From NCEH01 sp040049195 (GTDB taxonomy: Bacteria > Pseudomonadota > Alphaproteobacteria > Rhizobiales > Xanthobacteraceae), in NCBI RefSeq assembly GCF_040049195.1, contig NZ_JBDZDL010000012.1: a DNA stretch of 64,000 nt, one strand, 5' to 3'. The notes beneath the pieces were generated by a model. The model was not told where the DNA came from. It ran no database searches and saw only the letters and a list, made by a program, of their open reading frames with translations. Every line of letters begins with the position of its first letter. Position 1 is the stretch's first letter. The position numbers were made by a program, and so were the translations under genes. Positions 42,290 through 50,597 of this stretch are shown piece after piece.

Positions 42290-44629
42290 CTATGCTTGGA
42301 CCCTGATCCGCTGCCGTACGCGTTCGTAGAGCTGAACCTCGGCCTTGTGGAGCAGCTCTACGACGACGGAGAAACGCTGCCGATCGACATAGGTCGCCCA
42401 GCCGCTTTCGCAGCGCACGACGAGATAGTAGCTGTCGCCGTATTCTTCGACACCGCGTTTGAAGGTGACGGTCGCGCGCTGAACAGTCCCCTTCTCGCGC
42501 AATTGCGGTCCCGGAAGGAGATTGCAATTGTATCGCGGTGCAAGTTCGGGAAACGGGCCGTCGTCCTGTTCACGCTTGCGATAATGCTCGAAGATCAAAT
42601 CGGGCTGGCACCCACGAACCAGCCGAAAGGACATGCCGACGCCGGCATAGTCGTTCCGGGTGTGACGGACCGGTGGATCGAATGCCAGCGTCACGCGAAT
42701 GCAGCGCTCGCCGTTGCCCGCCTGAAACGCTTCCGGGATCGGAATCCGATAGACGGCAAAATGATCGAGCGCGAGCTCATCCTCGGCATAGAGGGTCACG
42801 CGGGCGTCGTCCGAGAATGCGGCGCGCTCGAGGTCCACCAGACCGTGACCGACAATCGCCCGCGTCGCATCTCCACCAAGCAGCTGAAGCCGCTCGCCGG
42901 CGGGCGGCGGGATTTCCGCAGACCCTACAATGAGCGCGCGGACGAGATTGGCGGAGGCCTGCGGGAAGCGCGTCAAGATCTGAGCGGCGCTGAAGGCGAC
43001 GCGCGGCGCGGCATAGGACGTGCCCGAGCCCGCCGTGAAGAGCCGATCGAGATAGCTGTGATGCAGGGTCAGAACACCGGCGCTGCCGACGTCCTCCCCT
43101 CCCCGCAGCCTCGCGACGACGGCATCGAAAATCAGCGTGCCGCCAATCTCGACCACGTCGGGTTTGGTTGCGCCGCCCGGTCCCGGCCCGATCCGCGAGA
43201 ATGGCGCCGGCTCATGCAGGCGTGTGATGGCGCGGACGCGGACGTCGTCGGCACGATCGGGATCGAGACCTTCGCCATGCGCGAGTGCGCCGACGGTGAT
43301 GACGTTCAAGGCACCGGCCGGCTCAAACAACCGGTTGGCATCCTCGAGAAGGTAGTGCGGATATTCCGTCACTGCCTGTTCGAGGCGATTTCCGCCGCGC
43401 GGGCTTCGATTGCCGGACGAGACGATGATGACGACGTCGAGCTCGCGCGCCAGTTCGTCGAGCGTGGCGGCCCATGTTCCGACCTTGCCGCCGTCGAAGA
43501 CGCGCCGGCGGTCGGCCAGCGCGATCACGAAGACCCGACAGCCAAAGCGCTGGTTCAGGGTCGTGATCGCCTCGCGCATCTGCGAGGGCACGAGCCGCCG
43601 ATCGTCAAAGCCTCCTTGGTCGTTCACCACCTTTGCCGCACAAAGCCGCGCGCCGCGCTGTAACCCGCCTGCGCCGAGCTGCGCACGAAGATCGCCGAAC
43701 ACGGCGACACCGGCCACGCGGGTGCCATGACCCCAGACGTCGGCGGTGCCGAGCTCGGCGGGAACGCCGATCGAACCGACAAGGATGTCCGCCAAAAATG
43801 GGTGATCGTTGACGCCGCTGTCGATGATGCCGATCAGCGGGGCGTCATCAGCGACGGCGTTCAGCGGCGGCGCATCCGCCAGCACCATGTCGAGCGCCTC
43901 TGCCGTCGTCACATCCGGCGCCGGCGGCAGATCGATCGCCGCGATTTCCTCAACCGTCAGGAGAGTTCGCAACAGCTCCCCCGTCAGCTGCGCGCGAAAC
44001 ATGCTGATCGATGGGCCGACATAGCGATCGAAGACATCGCCAGCCCGTGCTTCGACGTAGCGAATGACATCCTCGATCTTGCGTTCGCGCAGGCGACGCT
44101 CGCCCAGATCCCAAAGCTCGATGTCCACCAGATAGGATGTCTGTGCGACGAAATCCGCGACATCAGCGAATCCTTCTTCACGCAAGCGTGGACCGATCCG
44201 ATCGCGCGGCTCGACCGATCCAATGCTTTCGATTCCGGAGACGAAATTGACGTAGGGGGCGTGTTTCTGGCCGGGGGGTGGGCCACCCTGATAGGCATCA
44301 AGCCGCGCGCGGAAATCCACCATATCTTCGTTCGACGCGAACAGCACGAGGGTGCGATCTGCGTCGCTGGACAAGACCGTGAGCCCCAGGCGTTCCCAGT
44401 CCTCCTCGAGAAGCGGACCCGTCATCTGCACGCGCAAAATCAAAGAAGGATCGACGAATTCGGGCTTGCGCCGACGTCGTTGCTCCTGCGTCGCAGCCTC
44501 GAGTTCGTCGCGCAGCTTCGTGGTGTGCTGGTCGCGATCGCGCACAGGCGGCGGACCGCCGCCGCCGTGCTTGCGGCGCTCGAATTGCTCGGGAAGCCGG
44601 ACGAGTTCGAGATGATCGTATCGGGCCAC
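42290..44629 (-). CDS. Subtilisin-like S8 serine protease, AAA-ATPase partner
   Basis: A 779-residue protein without a signal peptide, so probably cytoplasmic. The first 240 residues are a family-specific, partly helical region. The S8 triad is Asp270 (IGIIDSGVNDHPFL), His301 (WGHGTRVAGV) and Ser538 (GSGTSYAAPRVAF), with oxyanion Asn407 (SSGNRSP). The final 160 residues form an extra beta-rich domain. The gene begins 7 bases after the AAA ATPase stop. Such AAA-subtilase pairs recur in bacterial genomes near mobile and defence genes; regulated proteolysis is likely, the target unknown. Confidence 0.92.
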   Translation of the reverse strand: MARYDHLELVRLPEQFERRKHGGGGPPPVRDRDQHTTKLRDELEAATQEQRRRRKPEFVDPSLILRVQMTGPLLEEDWERLGLTVLSSDADRTLVLFASNEDMVDFRARLDAYQGGPPPGQKHAPYVNFVSGIESIGSVEPRDRIGPRLREEGFADVADFVAQTSYLVDIELWDLGERRLRERKIEDVIRYVEARAGDVFDRYVGPSISMFRAQLTGELLRTLLTVEEIAAIDLPPAPDVTTAEALDMVLADAPPLNAVADDAPLIGIIDSGVNDHPFLADILVGSIGVPAELGTADVWGHGTRVAGVAVFGDLRAQLGAGGLQRGARLCAAKVVNDQGGFDDRRLVPSQMREAITTLNQRFGCRVFVIALADRRRVFDGGKVGTWAATLDELARELDVVIIVSSGNRSPRGGNRLEQAVTEYPHYLLEDANRLFEPAGALNVITVGALAHGEGLDPDRADDVRVRAITRLHEPAPFSRIGPGPGGATKPDVVEIGGTLIFDAVVARLRGGEDVGSAGVLTLHHSYLDRLFTAGSGTSYAAPRVAFSAAQILTRFPQASANLVRALIVGSAEIPPPAGERLQLLGGDATRAIVGHGLVDLERAAFSDDARVTLYAEDELALDHFAVYRIPIPEAFQAGNGERCIRVTLAFDPPVRHTRNDYAGVGMSFRLVRGCQPDLIFEHYRKREQDDGPFPELAPRYNCNLLPGPQLREKGTVQRATVTFKRGVEEYGDSYYLVVRCESGWATYVDRQRFSVVVELLHKAEVQLYERVRQRIRVQA

Positions 44630-44636
44630 GGCGCGC

Positions 44637-45626
44637 CTAGCTCGGCGGCGCGAGGCGAGACTGTCCTGCCCGGCGGCGCGCCTCGTCTTCCAAGGCGCGA
44701 TTGAAGTCGCGGGCCTGCACCTGCTTGCGGCGATCGATGATCATCGTCTTGACCGCCTGCGTGCAGACGCGCTCGATTTCGGCATAGGAGTAGCCTTGCA
44801 GCGCCGCCGCATGCTGCAGCGGATCGAACGCGGTGGCGATGTTCTTGAATTTGAGCCGTAGGAACCGGGCGATCATCGCCCGATCCGGCTTGTCGAACCA
44901 GACGACCTCGTCGAAGCGCCGCCACACCGCCGGATCGAGCGATTGATCGAGGTTGGTCGCGGCGATCAGAAAGCCCTTCGGCTGGATATGGTCGATGAAC
45001 AGCAGCAGGCTGTTGACGACCCGGCGCAGCTCGTTGTGCTCGCTCGAGTCGTCGCGCGAGCGCGCCAGGGCGTCGAACTCGTCAAAGAACAGGACGCAGG
45101 GCTGTTTGCGCGCGAACTCGAAAATCTTGCGGACGTTGCCGGCCGTCTCCCCCAGGTAGGACGAGATCAGCCGATCGAGCTTGACGAGGAACAGCGGCAG
45201 ACCGAGTTCGGCTGCAAAAATCTCCGCGCACAGGGTCTTGCCGCATCCCGGCGGGCCGCAGAACAGGAGCTTGGATCGGACCTTGAGGCCATGACGCCGG
45301 ATGTCGTCGGCGCGGCGAAACTCTTTGACCAGGCCGAGCAGCACCCGCACGTTCGTCGCCCCGAGCACGATATCATTGCGCGTGTGCCGCGGCTCAATCC
45401 GCTCGATGAAGTCGGCGGCCGCTTCGGGGAACGGAAGCAGGGGCGCAAGCGCCTTCGGACCGCTCGGGCGGCTTGGGCCAGCCTCGAGTGTTTTGCGCAG
45501 GCTGCGCGCCAGCACGCGGTTGTTCTTCTTTTCCTCTTCGCCGATGATTTGCTCCGCCACGGCGCGGAACTCATCGTCCCGACCGTAGCTGGCCAGCAAT
45601 TTTTTCATCAACTCCCCGCGGGCCAT
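44637..45626 (-). CDS. AAA+ ATPase paired with the S8 protease
   Basis: A 329-residue AAA protein. Residues 1-80 are a helical N-domain (EFRAVAEQIIGEEEKKNNRV). The ATPase core has Walker A GPPGCGKT (124-131), Walker B VLFFDEFDAL (178-187), sensor 1 Asn225 (AATNLDQSLDP) and Arg236/237 as likely arginine fingers, with a lid domain after 245. It resembles the FtsH/spastin-like AAA group without a protease domain. The downstream S8 protease supplies that activity in trans (inference). ATG 45626 is chosen as homologues start MAR; ATG 45608 is an alternative. Confidence 0.9.
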   Translation of the reverse strand: MARGELMKKLLASYGRDDEFRAVAEQIIGEEEKKNNRVLARSLRKTLEAGPSRPSGPKALAPLLPFPEAAADFIERIEPRHTRNDIVLGATNVRVLLGLVKEFRRADDIRRHGLKVRSKLLFCGPPGCGKTLCAEIFAAELGLPLFLVKLDRLISSYLGETAGNVRKIFEFARKQPCVLFFDEFDALARSRDDSSEHNELRRVVNSLLLFIDHIQPKGFLIAATNLDQSLDPAVWRRFDEVVWFDKPDRAMIARFLRLKFKNIATAFDPLQHAAALQGYSYAEIERVCTQAVKTMIIDRRKQVQARDFNRALEDEARRRAGQSRLAPPS

Positions 45627-45736
45627 GGCTGTACTTTGCTTTCTCCTGCTCGACGAATCATAACCGCAAATGCAGCGTTTCACGATGGGGTTACTGCCTG
45701 ATTTAAACAACGCAGATCACCGCAGTCGGGCGACAT

Positions 45737-46891
45737 CTAAACAACGCCCCACGCTCGATAACGTCCCCTCCCGGTCGCCTCCCGCAACCCGAGCTTTCCA
45801 ACCAGGTCCTGCGCGGCGCGCGGCGTGATCTCTAGCTCTTCCGCGATCATGCCGGCCGAGACGATCGGGCGGGTCAGCACATAGTCGAGCAGCGCCGGCA
45901 GGGAGGAGGTCGAGCGGCGGCCGTCGAGCTTGCGGGCCAGCAGGGTGCGGGCGGTCAGCCAGCGGTCGTGGTCCTTCAGCCCGGCCGCGGCCGCGGCGGC
46001 GATCGCCTCGAGCTGGACTGCGAGACGCTCTGCCCTGTCGGCCGGCCGCCGTCGCTCGCGCGGGATCGCCTTAAGTCCCTCGTGCAGGCACGGCAGGTGC
46101 ATCCGCGCCTTGCCGCGTTCCCGTAGCAGGCTGGCGCCGAGCAGGCGTCCGAGCCAGGGTGTGTGCTGCAGCGGCTCGATCGCGGCCCAGGCTTCTGCCG
46201 TAATTGCCGACGCCAGCGTCGGCGGCAGGTTGCGTGTTTGGTCGACGACCGTACGCCAGGCGTCGAGACGTTCGTCCTCGTCCCAGTCGAGGTCGTAGAC
46301 CAGCGGGTCGCGCTCGGGCTGCGGCTGGCGCCGACTATTGGTTTCGCCCGCCAGCGTGCGATCGGCGTGGGCGATCGCGGCGTCCATGGCCGCGAAGACG
46401 TCGGCCAGCCGGTCGTCGGTTGGGGCCACCCGAAACGCCTCACCGGTATCAGCGTCACTGTCTTCGTCCTCCGGACCGCGCGCCTTATCCTCTTCCCCAT
46501 TGCGGTTGACCCGTTCCGCTTCCCGATCGCCCTGCCCTCCCCTGCCCCGCAGCCCGGCGAGGCCGGCCGCCGACAGCGCCCAGTCGGGCTTGGCCGCGGC
46601 GATGCGCCGGCGCGTGCGCAGCACGGCGTGGGCGCGGGTCAGTTCGTGGGTTGGGGCGCGGATGTCCATGCCGGCATCGTGGAGAACGAGATCGTCGAGG
46701 TGGACGAGCTCGCCTTCCAGCCACAGACTGGCGCAGGCGTCGGTGAAGTGGGTGCGGGCCATCCAGCCGTCGCGGATCGGGCTTTTGGCCAAGCGCTCGT
46801 CGAGCCGGGCCAGTGCGTCCTCGGCCGCCGCGAGCGGTCCGGCGATGGCCGCCCAAGGCAGCGGATCGGGGATTTGGTAACCGGAGTGCAA
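45737..46891 (-). CDS. RHE_PE00001 family protein (DUF1612/HTH)
   Basis: A 384-residue protein known from rhizobial plasmids. It starts YQIPDPLPWAAIAGPLAAAE, includes the segment WLEGELVHLDDLVLHDAGMD, a hydrophilic linker (EDEDSDADTGE) and ends with a winged-helix region (SAGMIAEELEITPRAAQDLVGKLGLRE). The family is Fic-like in its N-terminal part in some descriptions; the function is unknown, DNA binding by the C-terminus is likely. The start is TTG at 46891 with AAGG upstream. Two inverted repeats lie just upstream. Confidence 0.85.
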   Translation of the reverse strand: MHSGYQIPDPLPWAAIAGPLAAAEDALARLDERLAKSPIRDGWMARTHFTDACASLWLEGELVHLDDLVLHDAGMDIRAPTHELTRAHAVLRTRRRIAAAKPDWALSAAGLAGLRGRGGQGDREAERVNRNGEEDKARGPEDEDSDADTGEAFRVAPTDDRLADVFAAMDAAIAHADRTLAGETNSRRQPQPERDPLVYDLDWDEDERLDAWRTVVDQTRNLPPTLASAITAEAWAAIEPLQHTPWLGRLLGASLLRERGKARMHLPCLHEGLKAIPRERRRPADRAERLAVQLEAIAAAAAAGLKDHDRWLTARTLLARKLDGRRSTSSLPALLDYVLTRPIVSAGMIAEELEITPRAAQDLVGKLGLREATGRGRYRAWGVV

Positions 46892-46923
46892 CGTCTTGAT
46901 AACCTTAATGGGAATCGCTCAAA

Positions 46924-46950
46924 CGGAAGCTATCACGGCTTTCGCTTCCG
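46924..46950. repeat. Inverted repeat upstream of the RHE_PE00001 gene
   Basis: CGGAAGC-N13-GCTTCCG, perfect 7-base arms, 33 bases before the TTG start. It is a plausible operator for the HTH protein encoded here. Confidence 0.45.
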
Positions 46951-46979
46951 TCACAGCGATGTCTTCAGGCGCGCTTCTC

Positions 46980-47012
46980 TCACTATCGATAACCACCCCT
47001 TATCGATAGTGA
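46980..47012. repeat. Perfect 13-base inverted repeat
   Basis: TCACTATCGATAA-CCACCCC-TTATCGATAGTGA between the RHE_PE00001 gene and the toxin gene's 3' end. It could end transcription of the toxin-antitoxin unit or bind a regulator. Its low GC content stands out. Confidence 0.6.
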
Positions 47013-47154
47013 TGGACACGGAATCGCAAATCAGCGATTCTCAGCGCCTTCAGCCCGGACAATCACGCCCGCCGGGCCTCCAATCGACGCGAGGACGCCG
47101 CCGCTGCCAGCCCCCTGCCCTCTTCCGGATGCAATCGGCCGCCGCCGGTGGCCG

Positions 47155-47601
47155 TCAATCGGTGCGCGGCACGCTCCGGTGCGGCGCGCTGGTCGCGACC
47201 TCGCCCCGGGCGATCGCCACGAAGCGGCGCTTCACCTCGGCGAACAGACCCGGCGTCAGGGCGCCGTAATAGCCGCTCTCTGTGTCGATGTTGCGCAGGT
47301 CCGGCCCCGGCCAGGTGAAGCGGTTGCTCTCGGTCAGCACGATCCACGAGCGCTCCGCGTCGAGCCGCAGGCGCGTCTTGACGTCGGCTGGGATCTCGAT
47401 CGCGTCGGCGGGGTTGGCCGGCGGCGTGTGGGTGATCGGCAGCACGCGCACGACGCGGTCGCCCACCTCCGTCGTCATGACGATCGCCAGCACCAGGCAC
47501 GGGCGGTCCTTGTCGCCGTCCTCGCGGCCCTCGCGGTGCTGCCAGTCCCAAAGGTAGGCATAGCGGAAGACCCAGCCGAGCCTGATGTCGGTCGGCAGCA
47601 C
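47155..47601 (-). CDS. PemK/MazF-like toxin of a type II toxin-antitoxin pair
   Basis: A 148-residue protein. RPCLVLAIVMTTEVGDRVVRV and LPITHTPPANPADAIEIPAD followed by SWIVLTESNRFTWPGPDL fit the PemK/MazF-like fold of plasmid growth inhibitors, which cleave mRNA. The GTG start lies three bases after the antitoxin stop, the usual order antitoxin then toxin. The family call is by motif and context, not by a full catalytic set. Confidence 0.7.
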   Translation of the reverse strand: MLPTDIRLGWVFRYAYLWDWQHREGREDGDKDRPCLVLAIVMTTEVGDRVVRVLPITHTPPANPADAIEIPADVKTRLRLDAERSWIVLTESNRFTWPGPDLRNIDTESGYYGALTPGLFAEVKRRFVAIARGEVATSAPHRSVPRTD

Positions 47602-47604
47602 CCC

Positions 47605-47874
47605 TCAGCCGGCGGTCTGCTTGGCGGAGGCGCCGACCTGGTCAGGGTCCGGCGTCATCTCGGCGGCCTCGACCGCGGCGATCTCGGCGTCCCTGAGGTC
47701 GATGGTGCGCTGGACACGACGGTCGCGCTTCGACAGGCGGACGAAGTCCTCGTAGGCCATCAGTACGGTGCGCGGGCGGCCGTTCTTGGTGATCACCACC
47801 GGCTCGCGCACGGCGGCGTCCTGGTAGGCGCCGAAGTTCTTGGAGACCTCGGCGGCGGTCACGGTGGAAGCCAT
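47605..47874 (-). CDS. Phd/YefM-family antitoxin
   Basis: An 89-residue protein. The N-terminal Phd/YefM DNA-binding fold is clear: MASTVTAAEVSKNFGAYQDA, VVITKNGRPRTVLMAYEDF. The C-terminal tail, which would wrap around the toxin, is charged and flexible. AAGGAG precedes the ATG. An inverted repeat upstream (47891-47907) is the likely autoregulatory operator. Confidence 0.9.
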   Translation of the reverse strand: MASTVTAAEVSKNFGAYQDAAVREPVVITKNGRPRTVLMAYEDFVRLSKRDRRVQRTIDLRDAEIAAVEAAEMTPDPDQVGASAKQTAG

Positions 47875-47890
47875 GATGGGTTCTCCTTTG

Positions 47891-47907
47891 TTCCGGAATA
47901 TACGGAA
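47891..47907. promoter_or_regulatory. Probable antitoxin operator
   Basis: TTCCG-GAATATA-CGGAA, perfect 5-base arms around an AT-rich centre, 17 bases upstream of the antitoxin start and also upstream of the divergent gene at 47938. Confidence 0.55.
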
Positions 47908-47937
47908 ATCCCGCTAATCCCGCAAGAGGTCCTTGCC

Positions 47938-48945
47938 ATGACCCCTCCTCCCGTCCGCCTGCCCGACTCGGCCTCAATCCAAGCCGCACTGGCTGGCCTC
48001 GACCCGGCCTCGGCCGACGCCGACCTCGTCCCTGCCCTCGCCGCCGTCTCTGGCGAGTTGCGGCCGTGGATGACCGCCGAGCTCGCCAGAGACGGCGGCG
48101 ACGTCAAGGCGACCTGGGCGCGTCTCAAGGAGACCGACCTGCAGATCACGGAATGGCGCGGCACGAGCGCCTTCGTCTTCGCGCCGACCGGGCCCGCCGC
48201 GGCCGACTACATCCAGATCGCGCTCGGCCGCGAGGTCGAATGGCGGGCCGGCCCTGTCGTCAATCCGGACTACCGGCCGTGGGGTGGAGAGGAACTGCTC
48301 GATCCGAGCTGGCCGCGCCGGGATCCCCTCCCCGAGACGGACCGCCTCGCCGGTCCCGTCTACCGACTTGTTGACCGCGCCGGCGGCGCTTTTGTCCACG
48401 TCCGCAGCTTCCTCGACCGCTGCGGCCGGATCGAGCGCGAGAAGCGCGAGGTTAGGCGGCCTGAGATGGAGCAGCGGGTCATCCGCGAGACCGGGCCGCG
48501 CGGGGCGGTGCGCGAGACGTCCTTCCTGGACCTAGTGCCCGACTATTTCGACTTCGTGCCGCGTGAGGTGCGGTTCTTCCGCGACTGGGAGGACTCGAGC
48601 GCGCGGTCGCAACGCGTATTTACGCACTGGGCGCTCGACGTCCGCGACTACACCCACAAGGGCGAGCGCGAGGTCGGCTTCATCCCGCGGCCGCTGAAGC
48701 CGCCACGAGAGCGGCTCCTGATGACGCCCGAGACGTCGGTTCACCAGTTGATGGACCGGATCGAGGCGGTCGACAGCGAAGTCGGACTGCCCTTCGGCTG
48801 GTTCTTCCTGATGACCCACGGCCACTGGGTCGAGGCCGACGTCGGCCTCGCGATCGCCGAAGGCCTCAAGGCGCAGCGCGTCCGCCTGCCGGACCCAGAC
48901 GCCGCGGTGCTGCTGCGCTGGGCCGAGCGATCTTACGGATTCTGA
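47938..48945 (+). CDS. Hypothetical protein upstream of the integrase
   Basis: A 335-residue soluble protein. The N-terminus is Pro/Ala-rich; the middle has EWRGTSAFVFAPTGPAAADYIQI and a long charged region, and the last third includes RVFTHWALDVRDYTHKGERE and a helix (VHQLMDRIEAVDSEVGLPFG). No domain was recognised. GAGGTCC precedes ATG 47938; the frame's upstream extension overlaps the toxin genes. It ends 8 bases before the integrase gene, so the two are probably co-expressed. Confidence 0.65.
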   Translation: MTPPPVRLPDSASIQAALAGLDPASADADLVPALAAVSGELRPWMTAELARDGGDVKATWARLKETDLQITEWRGTSAFVFAPTGPAAADYIQIALGREVEWRAGPVVNPDYRPWGGEELLDPSWPRRDPLPETDRLAGPVYRLVDRAGGAFVHVRSFLDRCGRIEREKREVRRPEMEQRVIRETGPRGAVRETSFLDLVPDYFDFVPREVRFFRDWEDSSARSQRVFTHWALDVRDYTHKGEREVGFIPRPLKPPRERLLMTPETSVHQLMDRIEAVDSEVGLPFGWFFLMTHGHWVEADVGLAIAEGLKAQRVRLPDPDAAVLLRWAERSYGF

Positions 48946-48953
48946 GGCGGGAC

Positions 48954-50123
48954 ATGGACGACATTGTCAAAGGCCGATCGCTCGACGCCGAATCCCGGCG
49001 CGCCCTGGAGCTCGATACGCTTTCGGCCATCCTGCCGATGGACCGGCGCGATCGCCTCGCGCAACTGCTCACGGACGACGACGTCGCGACGCTCAAGCAC
49101 CTCGCGCGCGAGGGCATGGGCGAAAACAGCCTGCGGGCTTTGGCATCGGATCTGGCTTATCTCGAAGGCTGGGCGGCGGCCGCCACCGGCGGGCCGCTGC
49201 CGTGGCCGGCGACGGAAGCGTTGGCGCTGAAGTTCGTCGCGCATCACTTGTGGGATCTGGCGCAGCGCGAAACCGACCCCCGGCACGGGATGCCGGCGGC
49301 GGTCGCCGAGGCGCTGCGCGGGGAGGGGCTGTTGCGCAGCGCCGGCCCGCATGCGCCGAGCACCGTGAAGCGGCGCCTGGCGAGCTGGGGCACGCTGCAC
49401 CGGTGGAAGGGGATCGAGGGGCCCTTTGGCTCTCCCGCCGTGCGGTCGGCCGTGCGCCTGGCGGTGAGGGCCTCGCCGCGGCCGCGCCGGCGCAAGAGCA
49501 AGCGGGCCGTGACGCGCGACGTCCTCGACCGCCTGGCCGCGACCTGCGCGACGGACCGACTCGCCGACACGCGCGACCTCGCGATTCTGCTGCTGGCCTT
49601 CGCCTCCGGCGGGCGGCGGCGCAGCGAGGTGGCGCGGCTGCGGATCGAGCAGCTGAGCGAGGAGCCGGCGGTGCCGCTTGATCCGCTCGACCCGAATTCG
49701 GCGACGCTGCCGTGCATCTCGATCCAGCTCGGTCGCACGAAAACCGGCGACGCTGATGACGTGGGGAGGGTGTTCCTGGTCGGCCCGCCGGTCGAGGCGT
49801 TGCGGGAGTGGCTCGATCGAGCTGATATCCGGAAAGGCGCGATCTTCCGCGCGATCGACCGTTGGGAGGCGATCGAGGAGCGCGCGCTGACCCCCCAATC
49901 GATCAATCTGATCGTCAAGCGGCGCTGCACGATGGCTGAGCTTGACCCCAAAGAGTTCGCTGCGCATGGATTGCGGGCAGGGTACCTCACCGAAGCGGCG
50001 CGCCAGGGCATTGGCTTGCCCGAGGCAATGCAGCAGTCGCAGCATCGGTCTGTGCAGCAGGCTGCGAGCTATTACAACGAGGCAGAGCGCGCGCAGGGCA
50101 GGGCGGCCCGCCTTGGGATCTAG
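48954..50123 (+). CDS. Tyrosine recombinase/integrase
   Basis: A 389-residue tyrosine recombinase. The core-binding domain (NSLRALASDLAYLEGWAAAA; APSTVKRRLASWGTLHRWKG) is followed by catalytic blocks SGGRRRSEVARLR, AAHGLRAGYLTEAARQG and SQHRSVQQAASYYN with the Tyr nucleophile. It lies directly upstream of the repABC region, a common place for plasmid resolvase-like integrases that resolve multimers. No att site was identified. Confidence 0.88.
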   Translation: MDDIVKGRSLDAESRRALELDTLSAILPMDRRDRLAQLLTDDDVATLKHLAREGMGENSLRALASDLAYLEGWAAAATGGPLPWPATEALALKFVAHHLWDLAQRETDPRHGMPAAVAEALRGEGLLRSAGPHAPSTVKRRLASWGTLHRWKGIEGPFGSPAVRSAVRLAVRASPRPRRRKSKRAVTRDVLDRLAATCATDRLADTRDLAILLLAFASGGRRRSEVARLRIEQLSEEPAVPLDPLDPNSATLPCISIQLGRTKTGDADDVGRVFLVGPPVEALREWLDRADIRKGAIFRAIDRWEAIEERALTPQSINLIVKRRCTMAELDPKEFAAHGLRAGYLTEAARQGIGLPEAMQQSQHRSVQQAASYYNEAERAQGRAARLGI

Positions 50124-50235
50124 TGTGAGGACCGCTCACAGTGCGAAATGTCGCGCGAACCTGCGGTGAAGGGGCGCCTCTTCCTGTGTCGATCGCTTCG
50201 TGCCGAAGTCGATGGATGGCGGTTACGAAGGGAAA

Positions 50236-50251
50236 GTTCTCAGCTGAGAAC
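50236..50251. promoter_or_regulatory. repABC-type parS site 1
   Basis: GTTCTCAGCTGAGAAC, a perfect palindrome that fits the repABC centromere consensus GTTnnCnGCnGnnAAC bound by RepB. It is preceded by GGGAAA, as is site 2. Confidence 0.85.
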
Positions 50252-50377
50252 TACCGCGGTTCCGTCTTTCCCCAACGTCGCTGCAAAGGCGCGCTTCGGG
50301 CGCGTCACCCTTCGCCGCGCAGTCCGAAACTCGCTAACAGATTTCGGCAATCCGCCTATCGGGCGCCTAGCGGGAAA

Positions 50378-50393
50378 GTTCTCAGCTGAGAAC
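50378..50393. promoter_or_regulatory. repABC-type parS site 2
   Basis: A second identical copy of GTTCTCAGCTGAGAAC, 142 bases from the first and 205 bases before repA. Two identical sites upstream of repA make the partition role firm. Confidence 0.85.
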
Positions 50394-50597
50394 TCTTCAG
50401 GACGGTCCTCGAAATTGAGTGGCAGCGCACGACCGCACAGCGGCTCCAGACCGATGCAATGCGACTCGCGTATGCTTTAGCGGCGGCCCGACCATTCCGC
50501 CACAATGGTTAATGCGCGTTAACTCTAAATCGCTTGACCGACTCGGACGAACAAGAGAATTTACGCTCGACACGAGAAATAGCGGCATCGAGCGTAG
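50394..50597 (+). promoter_or_regulatory. repA promoter region
   Basis: Upstream of repA there is GTTAA-N6-TTAAC (50508-50523), a possible RepA operator, and TTGACC (50534-50539) with GAATTT 17 bases further on as a weak promoter. The rest of 50124-50597 holds no gene apart from the two parS sites. Confidence 0.4.

Noticed and set aside
42063..42329. Plus-strand frame running into the protease 3' end
   Set aside because: It overlaps the end of the S8 protease, lacks a start signal and shows no family.
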